The notes below the pieces were generated by a model, which was not told where the DNA came from, did no database searches, and was given only the letters and a program-made list of their open reading frames with translations. Shown here in pieces: positions 25,862 to 35,367 of a stretch of DNA of 64,000 bases. Source of the stretch: UBA1941 sp046329575 (GTDB lineage: Bacteria; Bacteroidota; Bacteroidia; Chitinophagales; LD1); NCBI GenBank assembly GCA_046329575.1, contig JAXLUJ010000002.1, forward strand, positions 124,001 through 188,000, given 5' to 3'. Position 1 is the first letter of the stretch. The number at the start of each line of letters is the position of its first letter. The position numbers were made by a program, and so were the translations under genes.

Positions 25862-26692
25862 ATGAAAAAGAAAACCAAAGAACTACATCCGGAGTTAAAC
25901 TTCACACCGCCTTCGAAAGCATTCGCGAGGCAGTTTATCGAACCGTTTAAGCGCTATTTCCGTCCCGAATTTTTTGGGATTGATGATGTGGATGTTTCAC
26001 GGCCTGCCATGTATGTATCGAATCATGCTGTTCTTGGAGTTTTAGATGTTTATCCTTTTGCTATTGAGTTGTATTTAAGAAAGGGTGTGATATTGCGAGC
26101 TCTGGCCGACCGCAATCACTTTAAAATACCATTCTGGCGCGATTTGCTCATGCACCGGATTGGCGTAGTGGAAGCCTCGCGTGAAAACTGCGCGGCTATT
26201 ATGGAACGTGGTGAAAATCTGGTAGTGTTTCCGGGAGGTACGCGTGAAGTTTGCAAGAAAAAAGGCCATGCTTACGAATTGAACTGGAGTGATAGAAGCG
26301 GTTTTGTGAGAATGGCAATGCAATATGGCTATGACATTATACCGGTGGCTGCCGTTGGTGCCGAAGAAGCCTATACTATTGTAAAGGATGCAGATGAGAT
26401 TTTACATGAAACGTTCATCGGGAAATTTCTAAAGTTTTCCGGTTTGGCGCATTCGTTGTTTAAAGATGGGGAGTTGCTGCCTCCCCAAGTTCAAGGCGTT
26501 GCAGGTACGTTGTTACCGCACCGCGAAAAATTGTACTTCAGTTTCGGGCCAAGAATTGTCACCGGGGGATTTCAAGAACTTTTTGACGATAAGCAGGCGC
26601 AGGACTTGATTAAGGCGAAGGTACAATTATCGCTGCTTACGCAGTTTAAATTGCTGTTTGAACAAAAGGATAGAGATGCTTTAGATAGTTAA
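25862..26692 (+). CDS. PlsC-like lysophospholipid/diacylglycerol acyltransferase
   Basis: A 276-residue acyltransferase of the PlsC/TMEM68-like group. The catalytic block is SNHAVLGVLD (NH...D) at about residues 53-62. The acyl-acceptor motif VFPGGTREVCKKK is near 124-136. These enzymes esterify lysophosphatidate or diacylglycerol-like acceptors at the membrane. It follows the GSCFA gene by 29 bases and is probably co-transcribed. Its 3' end overlaps the convergent truB by 12 bases. The acceptor is not known. Confidence 0.87.
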   Translation: MKKKTKELHPELNFTPPSKAFARQFIEPFKRYFRPEFFGIDDVDVSRPAMYVSNHAVLGVLDVYPFAIELYLRKGVILRALADRNHFKIPFWRDLLMHRIGVVEASRENCAAIMERGENLVVFPGGTREVCKKKGHAYELNWSDRSGFVRMAMQYGYDIIPVAAVGAEEAYTIVKDADEILHETFIGKFLKFSGLAHSLFKDGELLPPQVQGVAGTLLPHREKLYFSFGPRIVTGGFQELFDDKQAQDLIKAKVQLSLLTQFKLLFEQKDRDALDS

Positions 26693-27376
26693 GGGTGGTG
26701 GCTGGTTTTTGATATACGCTATAAGTTCTTGCAAATCCCAGGCATCTTCTAACCGATAATTGCCAGATGCCGTACGGCACAATGCGCCTAAATACGCGCC
26801 ACTATTTAATTTCCTGCCAAAATCAAATGCCAGCGAGCGTATGTAGGTTCCTTTAGAGCAAACTACTCTAAATTCCACCTGTGGCCATTCCACCTTTGTA
26901 ATTTCAAATTTCTCAATGGTAATCGGCCGCGGCTTCAACGCAATTTCCTTGCCTTTCCTGGCTTGTTCATAGGCTACTTTGCCATCCACTTTCAATGCCG
27001 AGAATTGTGGTGGCATTTGTTCTGTTTCCCCTAAAAATGATGAAGCGGTTTTTAAGATCATCGGCTCCGTAATATGGCCAATCTCAAAATGTGCATCCGG
27101 TTCCATTTCCGAATCGTAGGTAGGGGTTGTAGCGCCCAGTATCATGGTTCCGGTGTATTCTTTCTGCTGTGCCTGCAAGCTTTCGGCTTCCCGGGTCTTT
27201 TTTCCGGTGCAGATCAATAGAAGCCCGGTAGCAAGAGGGTCCAGCGTGCCGGCATGCCCCACCTTTAACTTGCCATAAGCCGGTTTTAATGCGAAACGAA
27301 TTTTGTTCACTACGTCGAACGACGTCCACCCCAAAGGTTTGTTTACCAGTAAAACTTCACCGGCTGCAAAATCCAC
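26681..27376 (-). CDS. truB: tRNA pseudouridine(55) synthase TruB
   Basis: A 231-residue enzyme that converts U55 of the tRNA T-loop into pseudouridine. Motif I, KVGHAGTLDPLATG, contains the catalytic Asp46. VNKPLGWTSFDVVN at the N-terminus and CSKGTYIRSLAFDFG further on are also conserved. It lacks the C-terminal PUA domain, as many short TruB forms do. It begins with GTG overlapping the uppP stop (TAGTG). It is the last gene of ftsX-DUF3098-uppP-truB, a cluster order common in Bacteroidota. Confidence 0.97.
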   Translation of the reverse strand: MDFAAGEVLLVNKPLGWTSFDVVNKIRFALKPAYGKLKVGHAGTLDPLATGLLLICTGKKTREAESLQAQQKEYTGTMILGATTPTYDSEMEPDAHFEIGHITEPMILKTASSFLGETEQMPPQFSALKVDGKVAYEQARKGKEIALKPRPITIEKFEITKVEWPQVEFRVVCSKGTYIRSLAFDFGRKLNSGAYLGALCRTASGNYRLEDAWDLQELIAYIKNQPPPLTI

Positions 27377-28236
27377 TACTTAATAATTTCAAGTGGAAGA
27401 TGAAATACATAAAGTGCTACCAGAATCAGCACACCAACAAGGATACGATAGTATCCGAACAGTTTCATTCCATGCTGCGAAATGAAGTTTACAAAATAAC
27501 GGATAGCAATCAACGCCACTAAAAATGCCACTATATTGCCTAACGCTAATTGACCAAGGTCAGTACCCTTAATATGGTCGAAATCTTTGTAGGTTTTGTA
27601 CATGGCGGCAGCGGTGATGGTGGGAACGGCCAGAAAAAAAGAAAATTCTGCAGCCTGCCGCATGGTTAACTTCTGTGTTAAACCACCGATGATCGTAGCT
27701 GCCGAGCGCGATACTCCTGGTATCATCGCTATGGTTTGACAAAAACCAATGATGAGTGATTGAAGAAACGTAAGCGGAAGTGGAGTTACCACAATTTTGC
27801 TGGTGGCATCAATGTTGTCGCTATCCGGTTCTACTTCTATCTCCGGATCCGGCGTTTCTACAATTTGAGCGTGAAAAATTTTATCGGTAAGAACCAGTAC
27901 AATTCCTCCTACTATCAACGAAATAGCAACCGTAGTCACACTTTCCAGCAACTGATCAATTACCTTATTCAGCGCAAAACCCAGAATAGCTGCGGGCAGA
28001 AAGGCGACAAACAGCTTTTTGTAAAAATCAAGACCCTGAAAAAAGCGCCGGTAGTAAAGGGCTAATACCGCCATGATGGCGCCAAATTGGATATTGACCA
28101 GATACACTTTAACAAAGGAACTTTCCTTGATATGTAAAAGCCCTTGTGCTACTATCATATGGCCGGTGGATGATACCGGCAGAAATTCGGTAAGCCCTTC
28201 CACAATGGCGAGGGCCACAGCTTCAAGATTGGTCAT
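27376..28236 (-). CDS. uppP: Undecaprenyl-diphosphate phosphatase UppP (BacA)
   Basis: A 286-residue integral membrane phosphatase. It recycles undecaprenyl diphosphate to the monophosphate lipid carrier needed for peptidoglycan and other surface polymers. The two catalytic motifs are EGLTEFLPVSSTGHM near the N-terminus and IPGVSRSAATIIGGL in the middle, with about eight transmembrane helices. A charged loop of about 25 residues (ETPDPEIEVEPDSDNID) near residue 125 is longer than in E. coli. The start overlaps the DUF3098 stop (TAATG). Confidence 0.97.
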   Translation of the reverse strand: MTNLEAVALAIVEGLTEFLPVSSTGHMIVAQGLLHIKESSFVKVYLVNIQFGAIMAVLALYYRRFFQGLDFYKKLFVAFLPAAILGFALNKVIDQLLESVTTVAISLIVGGIVLVLTDKIFHAQIVETPDPEIEVEPDSDNIDATSKIVVTPLPLTFLQSLIIGFCQTIAMIPGVSRSAATIIGGLTQKLTMRQAAEFSFFLAVPTITAAAMYKTYKDFDHIKGTDLGQLALGNIVAFLVALIAIRYFVNFISQHGMKLFGYYRILVGVLILVALYVFHLPLEIIK

Positions 28237-28544
28237 TATGCTGCCGAAGGTTTTTTCAGGATAGCGTAAATTTCAATAGCGAAGCCCAGCATTACTACGA
28301 TGGGGGCTAAGGTAATTCGGCGGAAACTATAGATGTCTTCAGCATTAAAAACAGAAGGATCGGTATTGTTCTTGCCAAGCATAAGCAGAAAACCTGTGAG
28401 AATCACAGCAACACCTATCACCATAATAATGTAGTTCTGCTTACCGAATAAAAAAGGTAAGGTATTGGTGGATACCGTTTTGGTTTCAGCTTTCGGAGTT
28501 GCAGCTGTTGCAGCTGCTTTTTTAATGGGTTGTTTTGTAGCCAT
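28236..28544 (-). CDS. DUF3098 family small membrane protein
   Basis: A 102-residue protein. It has a low-complexity, Ala/Lys/Thr-rich cytoplasmic N-terminus (about 1-28), then LPFLFGKQNYIIMVIGVAVI (first helix), a short loop with FNAEDIYSFRRITLAP, and a second helix VVMLGFAIEIYAIL. This is the DUF3098 pattern, limited to Bacteroidota and almost always next to ftsX and uppP. Its function is unknown; the neighbourhood suggests a role in cell-envelope growth. It is 2 bases from ftsX and overlaps uppP by one base. Confidence 0.9.
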   Translation of the reverse strand: MATKQPIKKAAATAATPKAETKTVSTNTLPFLFGKQNYIIMVIGVAVILTGFLLMLGKNNTDPSVFNAEDIYSFRRITLAPIVVMLGFAIEIYAILKKPSAA

Positions 28545-28546
28545 AA

Positions 28547-29398
28547 TTAGTTGAGGTCGGTGAGACGATAATTCAGATAACGCGACAGTGCAATTAGCGT
28601 GCTAAAAAATGAAATGAGCACTCCAAATAGCAAAAGCATCACTGAAAGTAGTGCGAATATAGGTAGATTGCTTGTGAGTGCAAGACCGGGAAATTCATAA
28701 TTTAAGTAAAAACCGGCGGCAAAAAGGGTAATTGATGCTAAAAGGCCACTGAGGAGACCATTTAAAATACTCCTTCCTAAAAAGGGTTTGGAAATGAACC
28801 ATCTGGTGGCCCCAAATAATTGCATGGTTTTCACTACCTGACGTCTGCTAAAAATAGCAAGCTTGATAGAACTGAAAATCAGCGATACCGCAAAAGCCAG
28901 GAAAATGGCGCCAACAACCAATCCGATGAAAGTGATGGTGCGCATGGAAGCGTCGAGCTGGCTCAATACATTTTTTTGGAAGTTCACCTGCTGTACCAAT
29001 GTATCACTTGCCACCACTTGTTGCAGTTTCTCAAAGCCGGCATGGTTGGCAAATGCTTCGTGAAAATTCACCCGAAAAGAGGGATACAAGGGATTGTAAC
29101 CAAGAATATCGAGATAATCGTTACCCAGTTCCTTTTTCAGCGATTCGCTGGCTTCTTCTTTCGAAACGTAACGGATAGTTTTAACGAAATCGCGTTTGGA
29201 AAGCTGCTGCTGAAGCGGCGCAGCCTTCTCTGCAGTAACGTCATCATGAAGCACTACCTCGGCAACCAGCGTTTCGCGCAATTGGGTGGTGGTAACCCGT
29301 GCCTCATAGGCCAGAAAGGCCACTACGCCAAGCACCATCAATACGATAGTAGTGGCAAATATGGCATAGAAATACGTCGAGTTCTTTCCCGAATTCAT
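28547..29398 (-). CDS. ftsX: Cell division protein FtsX
   Basis: A 283-residue membrane protein. With the ATPase FtsE it forms an ABC-type complex that activates peptidoglycan hydrolases at the division site. It has an N-terminal helix (YFYAIFATTIVLMVLGVVAFLAY), an extracellular domain with IRYVSKEEASESLKKELG, and three C-terminal helices, typical of FtsX. The ATG at 29398 is preferred over an upstream one at 29446 because it matches the short cytoplasmic N-terminus of the family. ftsE is not adjacent. It leads the ftsX-DUF3098-uppP-truB operon. Confidence 0.95.
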   Translation of the reverse strand: MNSGKNSTYFYAIFATTIVLMVLGVVAFLAYEARVTTTQLRETLVAEVVLHDDVTAEKAAPLQQQLSKRDFVKTIRYVSKEEASESLKKELGNDYLDILGYNPLYPSFRVNFHEAFANHAGFEKLQQVVASDTLVQQVNFQKNVLSQLDASMRTITFIGLVVGAIFLAFAVSLIFSSIKLAIFSRRQVVKTMQLFGATRWFISKPFLGRSILNGLLSGLLASITLFAAGFYLNYEFPGLALTSNLPIFALLSVMLLLFGVLISFFSTLIALSRYLNYRLTDLN

Positions 29399-29472
29399 AA
29401 CAACAAACCTATGAAGTTTTCCCAAAGGTGACATGAAACAACGCACAACTGTGCTGTGATGCGTTTAGAACA

Positions 29473-30108
29473 CTACGCATTGCGGCGCCAAACAGAAGCA
29501 AAAATGAAATCTTTGCGAATTTCATGATACTGTGATGCGTACCATCCACCTTGTTGCATAAGTGCTGCAATGTCGGGTAATTGGTCGGTTTCAAGATGGG
29601 CGATACGTTGGAAGAACCAATACATCAATTGCAAAAGGAATTTATGAAATGGGGAAGTGGTGCTTTTTATACAGAAGTCAGATACTAACCAAACGGTTTG
29701 GGCATGCGTTCGGGTATCAAGAAAAGCTCGGAGTGCAAGTGCTTTTTCCATTTTGAACTGATCGAAAAAGAAGAAGGTGATAATGGCATCATAAGATGCT
29801 GCCGGCGCTTCCAACACATCTGCTGTAAGAAATACCATTTCGGGTGAAAACCATCGTATGCGTTGCTTGGCCAGTTGTACCATCTTTTCAGAATGGTCTA
29901 CAAAATGAATTCGTTGGGTACGCTTTATTAATTCTGGCAAAAAAATTCCTGTTCCACCTCCAATCACCAGTACTTTTGAATTTAATGGGATGCTGCTCAG
30001 AAAAATATTTTGCGCCAATTTGAGTTTCTGGCCAAAAATCGATCCGGCCAAAAAATCATAAAACGGAGCCAAGAGATTGTAATTATTGTGCTTAAAAGCG
30101 GTTTGCAT
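29473..30108 (-). CDS. Class I SAM-dependent methyltransferase
   Basis: A 211-residue methyltransferase. Motif I is KVLVIGGGTGIFLPEL (about 45-60), followed by IHFVDHSEKMVQLAKQR (ribose-binding acidic loop) and VFLTADVLEAPAASYDAII. It has the general ubiquinone/phospholipid methyltransferase shape, but the substrate cannot be inferred. It lies upstream of ftsX on the same strand with a 74-base gap, and is divergent from the DUF2723 gene, whose start is 85 bases away. Confidence 0.85.
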   Translation of the reverse strand: MQTAFKHNNYNLLAPFYDFLAGSIFGQKLKLAQNIFLSSIPLNSKVLVIGGGTGIFLPELIKRTQRIHFVDHSEKMVQLAKQRIRWFSPEMVFLTADVLEAPAASYDAIITFFFFDQFKMEKALALRAFLDTRTHAQTVWLVSDFCIKSTTSPFHKFLLQLMYWFFQRIAHLETDQLPDIAALMQQGGWYASQYHEIRKDFIFASVWRRNA

Positions 30109-30193
30109 AGCCTTAGTTAACCAACTTTATACAAATTTTCATTCCCTGTTTTCAATTTTCAATTACTTTGGCGCACCTTTAAAAAAGGGGCAC

Positions 30194-33100
30194 ATGCAAC
30201 AATATAAGAAGATAAACAACATCGTAGGATGGGTGCTATTCCTGTTCGCCACAATCGTTTATGCGTTAACTCTCGAATCTAGTGGCAGTTTTTGGGACTG
30301 CGGAGAATTCGTTCCGGGATGTTTTAAATTACAGGTGGCTCACGCTCCCGGCGCGCCGTTTTTCCTCATGCTGGGTCGTATTTTCACGCTGTTTGCTTTT
30401 GGCGACGTTACCAAAGTGGCCTGGATGGTAAACTTTATGTCGGGCCTCACCACCGCGGCCAGCATTATGTTCTGTTACTGGAGTACTACCTTACTAATCG
30501 GTCGTTTTGTATTCCGTAATAAGGAAACCGATTATAACACCGGAAATATCATTGCAGTGGTTGGATCAGGCATCATTGCTGCGGCCTGTGCCACATTTCT
30601 TGATTCGGCTTGGTTCTCGGCTGTGGAAGGTGAGGTATATGCCTTATCGCAATTCTTCCTCACTATCATCGTGTGGGCCATTCTGAAATGGGAAAGTATT
30701 GATGAACGAACAGACAAATATGCTGACCGCTGGTTGTTGTTCATTGCCTACATGGTGGGTTTATCGATTGGAGTACACCTGCTCAGTTTGCTGGCGCTGC
30801 CGTTTATTGCATTAGTGTACTATTACAAACGCTGGAAACAACCCTCTTTTCTGGGCTTTTTTGCAGCTACCGCAGCGGGATTTCTGATTCTGGGCTTCGC
30901 CATGAAGTTTGTAATCTCTTACACCCAGATGTTCATGGCTGGATTCGACCATATTCTGGTGAACTCAATGGGATTGCCATTTTACAGTGGTGTGGTATTG
31001 TTCTTCTTACTGCTGATCAGTGCGCTTACCTTCGGTATCGCATTTACCCAACAACGAAACTACCGCACCTTTAATACGTTCGTTCTGGCGGCAACCTTTG
31101 TTTATATCGGTTATTTGAGTTATGCCATGGTGCCTATCCGCGCATCGGCGAATACGCCCATTAACATGGGGCGGCCTACGGATCCCTACAGTATTAAGGC
31201 TTATGTAGATCGTGAACAATATGGCGATCGTCCGCTTCTCTATGGTCCCGACTATACTGCCGGATCCGGTGATATTAAAGAAGTGGTGGAACTGGGCGAT
31301 AAATATTATAAAGGGAAGGATAAATATGAGTTTGCCGGAAAGAAGATTGACTACAAGTTTAAAGATGAGGTTTGTATGCCATTCCCACGTTTGGGATTCT
31401 GGCAGGAAGAAGGGAAAAAAGCAGGCTATCGCGCCTGGCTGAATCCTGGCGCTAAACTTATCGATAGGCGCAGCGATGAAGTAGTGCAGGAATTTGATCC
31501 GGGGCAAGGAGATATGGCCAATCAAATTGCGCAACAACGCAATATCAATGATCCCGGCCGCTTTATTGTAAAAGATAAAATTACGTTTGCCGACAACATC
31601 TGGTTCTTCCTTAAATATCAGGTGGGCTATATGTATTTCCGGTACTTCATGTGGAACTTCGCCGGACGTCAAAATGATATTCAGGGAACTTATGGCAATG
31701 ATGACGGACGATGGATTTCTGGTATTCCGTTCATCGATAATTCAGGAAAATTCTTTACTCCTGAAATGCCACAAACCAATCTGAGCAAAACCATGCTCGA
31801 AAACAAAGGGCATAACAAATTCTATATGATCCCTCTTATTCTCGGTCTTATTGGAATGGTGTTCACACTTTATAAAGATGAAAAGACGTTCCTGATAATA
31901 CTTGTGCTTTTCGGAGTTACAGGTTTATTGCAGATCGTTTATCAGAATGAACCGCCCATCGAGCCACGCGAGCGCGACTATGCTCAGGCCGGCTCATTCT
32001 GGACGTATTGCATCTGGATCGGTTTTGGCGTTTTTGCAATCATCCAGTTCCTTTGGAGTAAAATCCAGAATTCCAGGGTTCCGGTTGCCGTAGGAGTAAT
32101 ACTTCTGGCTTGTAGTGCTCCATTCTTGATGGGCTCACAAGGTTGGGATGATCACAACCGCCACGGCCGTTACACCGCCCGCGACTTTGCCGTCGACTAT
32201 CTGGAAAGTTGTCAACCCAATGCCATTTTGTTTACTCAAGGCGATAATGATACTTACCCACTTTGGTACGCTCAAGAGGTAGAAGGCATCCGCCCGGATG
32301 TTCGCGTGATTAACCTGAGTTTGCTCGGAGTGGATTGGTACATTCAGCAATTGAAATACCGCTGGAACAAATCGGCGCCGGTGAAAATCACCTTCACCGA
32401 TGATCAGGTACAAGCCAGCAACCGCGATGTAATTCGTTACAATCCGGCGCCAAATATGCCCGAGAATGCACCGCGCGAATTGAAGAAAGTCCTGCAGTTT
32501 ATAGCTAGTGAGGACCCTTCGGCAAAAACGCCTTCTGGAAATGGCGAAACCGAAAACTACCTGCCAACCAAAACGGTGTATATCGATATTGATTCAGAAA
32601 AGGCAACTACAATGAATTTTGTGGACCCTCGTGACAATGCCATGATAACACCACGCATGCAATGGCAGCTTGGTGGTACGTTGCTGAAAAACGATTTGAT
32701 AGCATTGGATATTGTGGCCAATAACCTCATGGATCGCCCGATATATTATGCGGTGTCAGTGGCTCCTGATGCGTATGTGGGGATGGAGAAATTTTTCCAA
32801 TTGGAAGGAATGACGTATCGTATTGTACCGATTAATAGCGACGCTCGCAATGCGCAAAGTGCCCCGGTTCGCTGTGATGCCAGCTTTAAAAATATGATGG
32901 AAAAATTCCGCTTTGGAGGCATCAAAGAAAATCCGAACATCTATTTGGATGAGAATATTATGCGTATGACAATGAATCTCCGCGGAAATTATGCTCGTTT
33001 GGCTCAGGCGTTGTTGCAAAAAGGGGAAAAAGATAAAGCCATTGCAGCGCTTGACCATGTTATTGCTGAAATGCCGGGTAGTCGCGTACCATATAATATT

Positions 33101-33445
33101 TTCATGGTGAGCTTCCCTGAAATTTACTATGCCGCCGGCGAAAAGCAAAAAGCACAGAAATTGACCGATGAATTGTGGGCTAAAGCAAAAGATGAATTGC
33201 GATATTATCAGGCGGTTTACAATCGCGCGCTTGAACAGGCCCGCGATGCAGGCGATAGAACTACGTTGCAACAACTGCAGCAAGGTAGTTTTGTACAGCA
33301 ACGGCCGCTGCAGGAACAACTTTATACGCTTCAAGAGTTGGTGCAAACCGCTAAGCGTTACGACCTCCCTGAGCGCAGCGATGCTCTTGAAAAAGATTTC
33401 AAGGCTACGCAAATGAGCTTTGTAAAAATGCCGGCAGGCAGTTAA
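30194..33445 (+). CDS. Large DUF2723 membrane protein (glycosyltransferase family 117-like)
   Basis: A 1,083-residue protein. The N-terminal half has about ten transmembrane helices and the DUF2723 signature: YALTLESSGSFWDCGEFVP with an acidic residue in the first loop, and LQVAHAPGAPFFLMLGR. The family is related to protein O-mannosyltransferase-like GT-C enzymes, which use lipid-linked sugars. After the membrane part come a soluble domain with QGDNDTYPLWYAQEV and a helical, TPR-like C-terminus (EKDKAIAALDHVIAEMP). The ATG at 30194 starts the membrane domain cleanly. It stands alone and ends at a terminator. The sugar and acceptor are unknown. Confidence 0.88.
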   Translation: MQQYKKINNIVGWVLFLFATIVYALTLESSGSFWDCGEFVPGCFKLQVAHAPGAPFFLMLGRIFTLFAFGDVTKVAWMVNFMSGLTTAASIMFCYWSTTLLIGRFVFRNKETDYNTGNIIAVVGSGIIAAACATFLDSAWFSAVEGEVYALSQFFLTIIVWAILKWESIDERTDKYADRWLLFIAYMVGLSIGVHLLSLLALPFIALVYYYKRWKQPSFLGFFAATAAGFLILGFAMKFVISYTQMFMAGFDHILVNSMGLPFYSGVVLFFLLLISALTFGIAFTQQRNYRTFNTFVLAATFVYIGYLSYAMVPIRASANTPINMGRPTDPYSIKAYVDREQYGDRPLLYGPDYTAGSGDIKEVVELGDKYYKGKDKYEFAGKKIDYKFKDEVCMPFPRLGFWQEEGKKAGYRAWLNPGAKLIDRRSDEVVQEFDPGQGDMANQIAQQRNINDPGRFIVKDKITFADNIWFFLKYQVGYMYFRYFMWNFAGRQNDIQGTYGNDDGRWISGIPFIDNSGKFFTPEMPQTNLSKTMLENKGHNKFYMIPLILGLIGMVFTLYKDEKTFLIILVLFGVTGLLQIVYQNEPPIEPRERDYAQAGSFWTYCIWIGFGVFAIIQFLWSKIQNSRVPVAVGVILLACSAPFLMGSQGWDDHNRHGRYTARDFAVDYLESCQPNAILFTQGDNDTYPLWYAQEVEGIRPDVRVINLSLLGVDWYIQQLKYRWNKSAPVKITFTDDQVQASNRDVIRYNPAPNMPENAPRELKKVLQFIASEDPSAKTPSGNGETENYLPTKTVYIDIDSEKATTMNFVDPRDNAMITPRMQWQLGGTLLKNDLIALDIVANNLMDRPIYYAVSVAPDAYVGMEKFFQLEGMTYRIVPINSDARNAQSAPVRCDASFKNMMEKFRFGGIKENPNIYLDENIMRMTMNLRGNYARLAQALLQKGEKDKAIAALDHVIAEMPGSRVPYNIFMVSFPEIYYAAGEKQKAQKLTDELWAKAKDELRYYQAVYNRALEQARDAGDRTTLQQLQQGSFVQQRPLQEQLYTLQELVQTAKRYDLPERSDALEKDFKATQMSFVKMPAGS

Positions 33446-33455
33446 ATTCACAGGA

Positions 33456-33483
33456 AAGGCATCGGCAACGATGCCTTTTTTTT
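33456..33483 (+). terminator. Terminator after the DUF2723 gene
   Basis: aaggcatcg-gcaa-cgatgcctt forms a stem of about 9 bp, followed by a run of seven or more T, 10 bases after the stop codon. Confidence 0.85.
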
Positions 33484-33498
33484 AACGATGTATAAGAT

Positions 33499-33774
33499 AT
33501 GGTTAGAATTGTAAAGATGGTACTAAAGCCAGGAAACGAACAACGGTTCCTGGAAATATTTGCTGAAAGAAAAGATCGGATCGCAGGTTTTCCGGGCTGT
33601 GAAAGGGTAGAACTACTTCAGGCGAAAAATACCTTCTTTACGTATTCAGTTTGGACGCATCCCAACGCACTGGAAAACTATCGCAACTCGCCGTTGTTTC
33701 AGGAAACCTGGACGCTCGTTAAGCCCTTGTTTAGCCAAAAAGCTGAAGCCTGGAGCGCTGAATTACAATTCTGA
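33499..33774 (+). CDS. Antibiotic biosynthesis monooxygenase (ABM) fold protein
   Basis: A 91-residue single ABM/dimeric alpha-beta barrel domain: MVRIVKMVLKPGNEQRFLEI, ERVELLQAKNTFFTYSVW, and a final ENYRNSPLFQETW helix. Such small proteins act as dimers, some as heme-degrading or quinone monooxygenases; many have no known substrate. The heme-binding residues of IsdG are not evident. It converges on the following gene with no gap between the stop codons. Confidence 0.85.
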   Translation: MVRIVKMVLKPGNEQRFLEIFAERKDRIAGFPGCERVELLQAKNTFFTYSVWTHPNALENYRNSPLFQETWTLVKPLFSQKAEAWSAELQF

Positions 33775-35181
33775 TCACGCACCTAACTCTGCTAGTTTCT
33801 CCAATAACCATCCCTTGTCGGCAATGTTTCCCGTCGTTCTGATTTCGCGGCCTAGTCGTTCCAGCTTTTTTTTGTCTTTTACGTCGGTGCGAAACAATTT
33901 CATCGTGTATCGTGCAAAATTGCCGTAGTTGGTTTGATTTTGTTCAGAGATCACTTTTTTGCGGCGCAACAGTATCCTGAAACTTTCTTTTAACGATTGT
34001 AAAGGCTGGTATTCTCCAAGTTCGAAATAGGTTTTCATCAACGTCGTTTTTGCGTCGAGCAGATAAAAGATATCGCTGTAGGTCACGTCCTGTAATAATT
34101 TGAGAACACCGTTGTAATTCTTTATTGCAAAAAAATACCGGGCTTTGTTGAAGGTGATGGCATTCATTTTCTCTGCAACAGGAAGACGGTCTTTGTAGGC
34201 ATCAATAAACTTTTCAGTCCAGGAAAATTCTTTATTCCGCAAGGCTACCGTCACGATGTTTTTAAAATCCCATGGAGAGAGTTCATCGTCCTGCTCCAAA
34301 ACATTTCGCAGCAGCGCCATCTGATACAATTCAAAAATTTGCCGCTGATATGAAGTGTCACCACTGTTAATGCGCGTAATGCAGTAGTTAATGGCAAATG
34401 CAAACAAATCGCGCTGTGCAGAAAGTTCAACAACAGGTTGGTTGCCCGAAATCAGCCGTTTTAATTGGTTGAAGTAAATTTCATTGTTCGGATCAAGTAG
34501 CGATTTTACTACCAGATAATAGGCATGCAGCAACGGCACTTCGTTCATTTGAGCGTGGTCTAAATAATCCAAAATCTCATTGATTAGCGCTACATCTCCT
34601 TCTAAAGTTAAGAACGATTGATAATGCAACACCGCTGCACACAGCCGTAACTTCTGAATGAAATAGTAAGTGTCTAAAGCCGTTAGCGTTTCCGTCAAAT
34701 TTTTTCGATTACTGCGTAGCTGTTGGCTTTCGAAATACTCGTGCTGCTGTTTTTCCAATTCGAAAGCGTGCAAATAATATTCTCCGGAACGCAAATTTAC
34801 TCGCTTATACGCCTCCTGAATGTAGCGATACTTCTCCGGGAAATATCTCGATAACCTTCTTTGATTCAAAGCGCCCAACAGGTCTATTTGTTCTCTTACC
34901 GGTTCGGCATAATAGTTCTCCAAAGCCAGAAAACGTTCGATGCGTTCGCTGAAACGGCTGAACAACCGCGCAAATTCCTGATTGGATAGTTTTTTTCTGC
35001 CGAAAAGCACTTTGGCCAATTGTTCGCGATCGGGTTGGTGTTCGTAACGTATGAAGAGATCGTGAAGCTTTACAAACACCGCATCTTCATTGTGGAGTGG
35101 CGAACACAGAAATTTGCGCAGCCGCCGGCGTTCATATCGGTTCAGCGATTGCCATATAAGGAAACACTTGGTGTCTTTCAT
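33775..35181 (-). CDS. Conserved-looking helical protein of unknown function
   Basis: I do not recognise this 468-residue protein. It has no signal peptide or membrane segment. It is rich in Leu, Arg, Glu and Tyr, and its predicted character is all-helical, with repeated patterns such as LYQMALLRNVLEQDDELSPW and FNKARYFFAIKNYNGVLKLL that resemble TPR-like repeats. The N-terminus (SLNRYERRRLRKFLCSPLHN) is strongly basic, which could suit nucleic-acid binding. Codon use looks like that of the neighbours. It stands alone, with a divergent AT-rich region of 186 bases before the T9SS protein gene. Confidence 0.7.
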   Translation of the reverse strand: MKDTKCFLIWQSLNRYERRRLRKFLCSPLHNEDAVFVKLHDLFIRYEHQPDREQLAKVLFGRKKLSNQEFARLFSRFSERIERFLALENYYAEPVREQIDLLGALNQRRLSRYFPEKYRYIQEAYKRVNLRSGEYYLHAFELEKQQHEYFESQQLRSNRKNLTETLTALDTYYFIQKLRLCAAVLHYQSFLTLEGDVALINEILDYLDHAQMNEVPLLHAYYLVVKSLLDPNNEIYFNQLKRLISGNQPVVELSAQRDLFAFAINYCITRINSGDTSYQRQIFELYQMALLRNVLEQDDELSPWDFKNIVTVALRNKEFSWTEKFIDAYKDRLPVAEKMNAITFNKARYFFAIKNYNGVLKLLQDVTYSDIFYLLDAKTTLMKTYFELGEYQPLQSLKESFRILLRRKKVISEQNQTNYGNFARYTMKLFRTDVKDKKKLERLGREIRTTGNIADKGWLLEKLAELGA

Positions 35182-35367
35182 TTATGAAATGGATAAACAG
35201 TGAAAAATGTACAGTTATTTGTATTAGTAAATGCAACAAATATTATGTAAATAGGTCTTAAATAACGTGGATAATGGTTTAATAATGTACTTTTTTTAGC
35301 AATTATTTAGCCGCACTCTTGTATCGTGAATAAAAGCTCACGATTGATCAACATAAAATAATATCTC

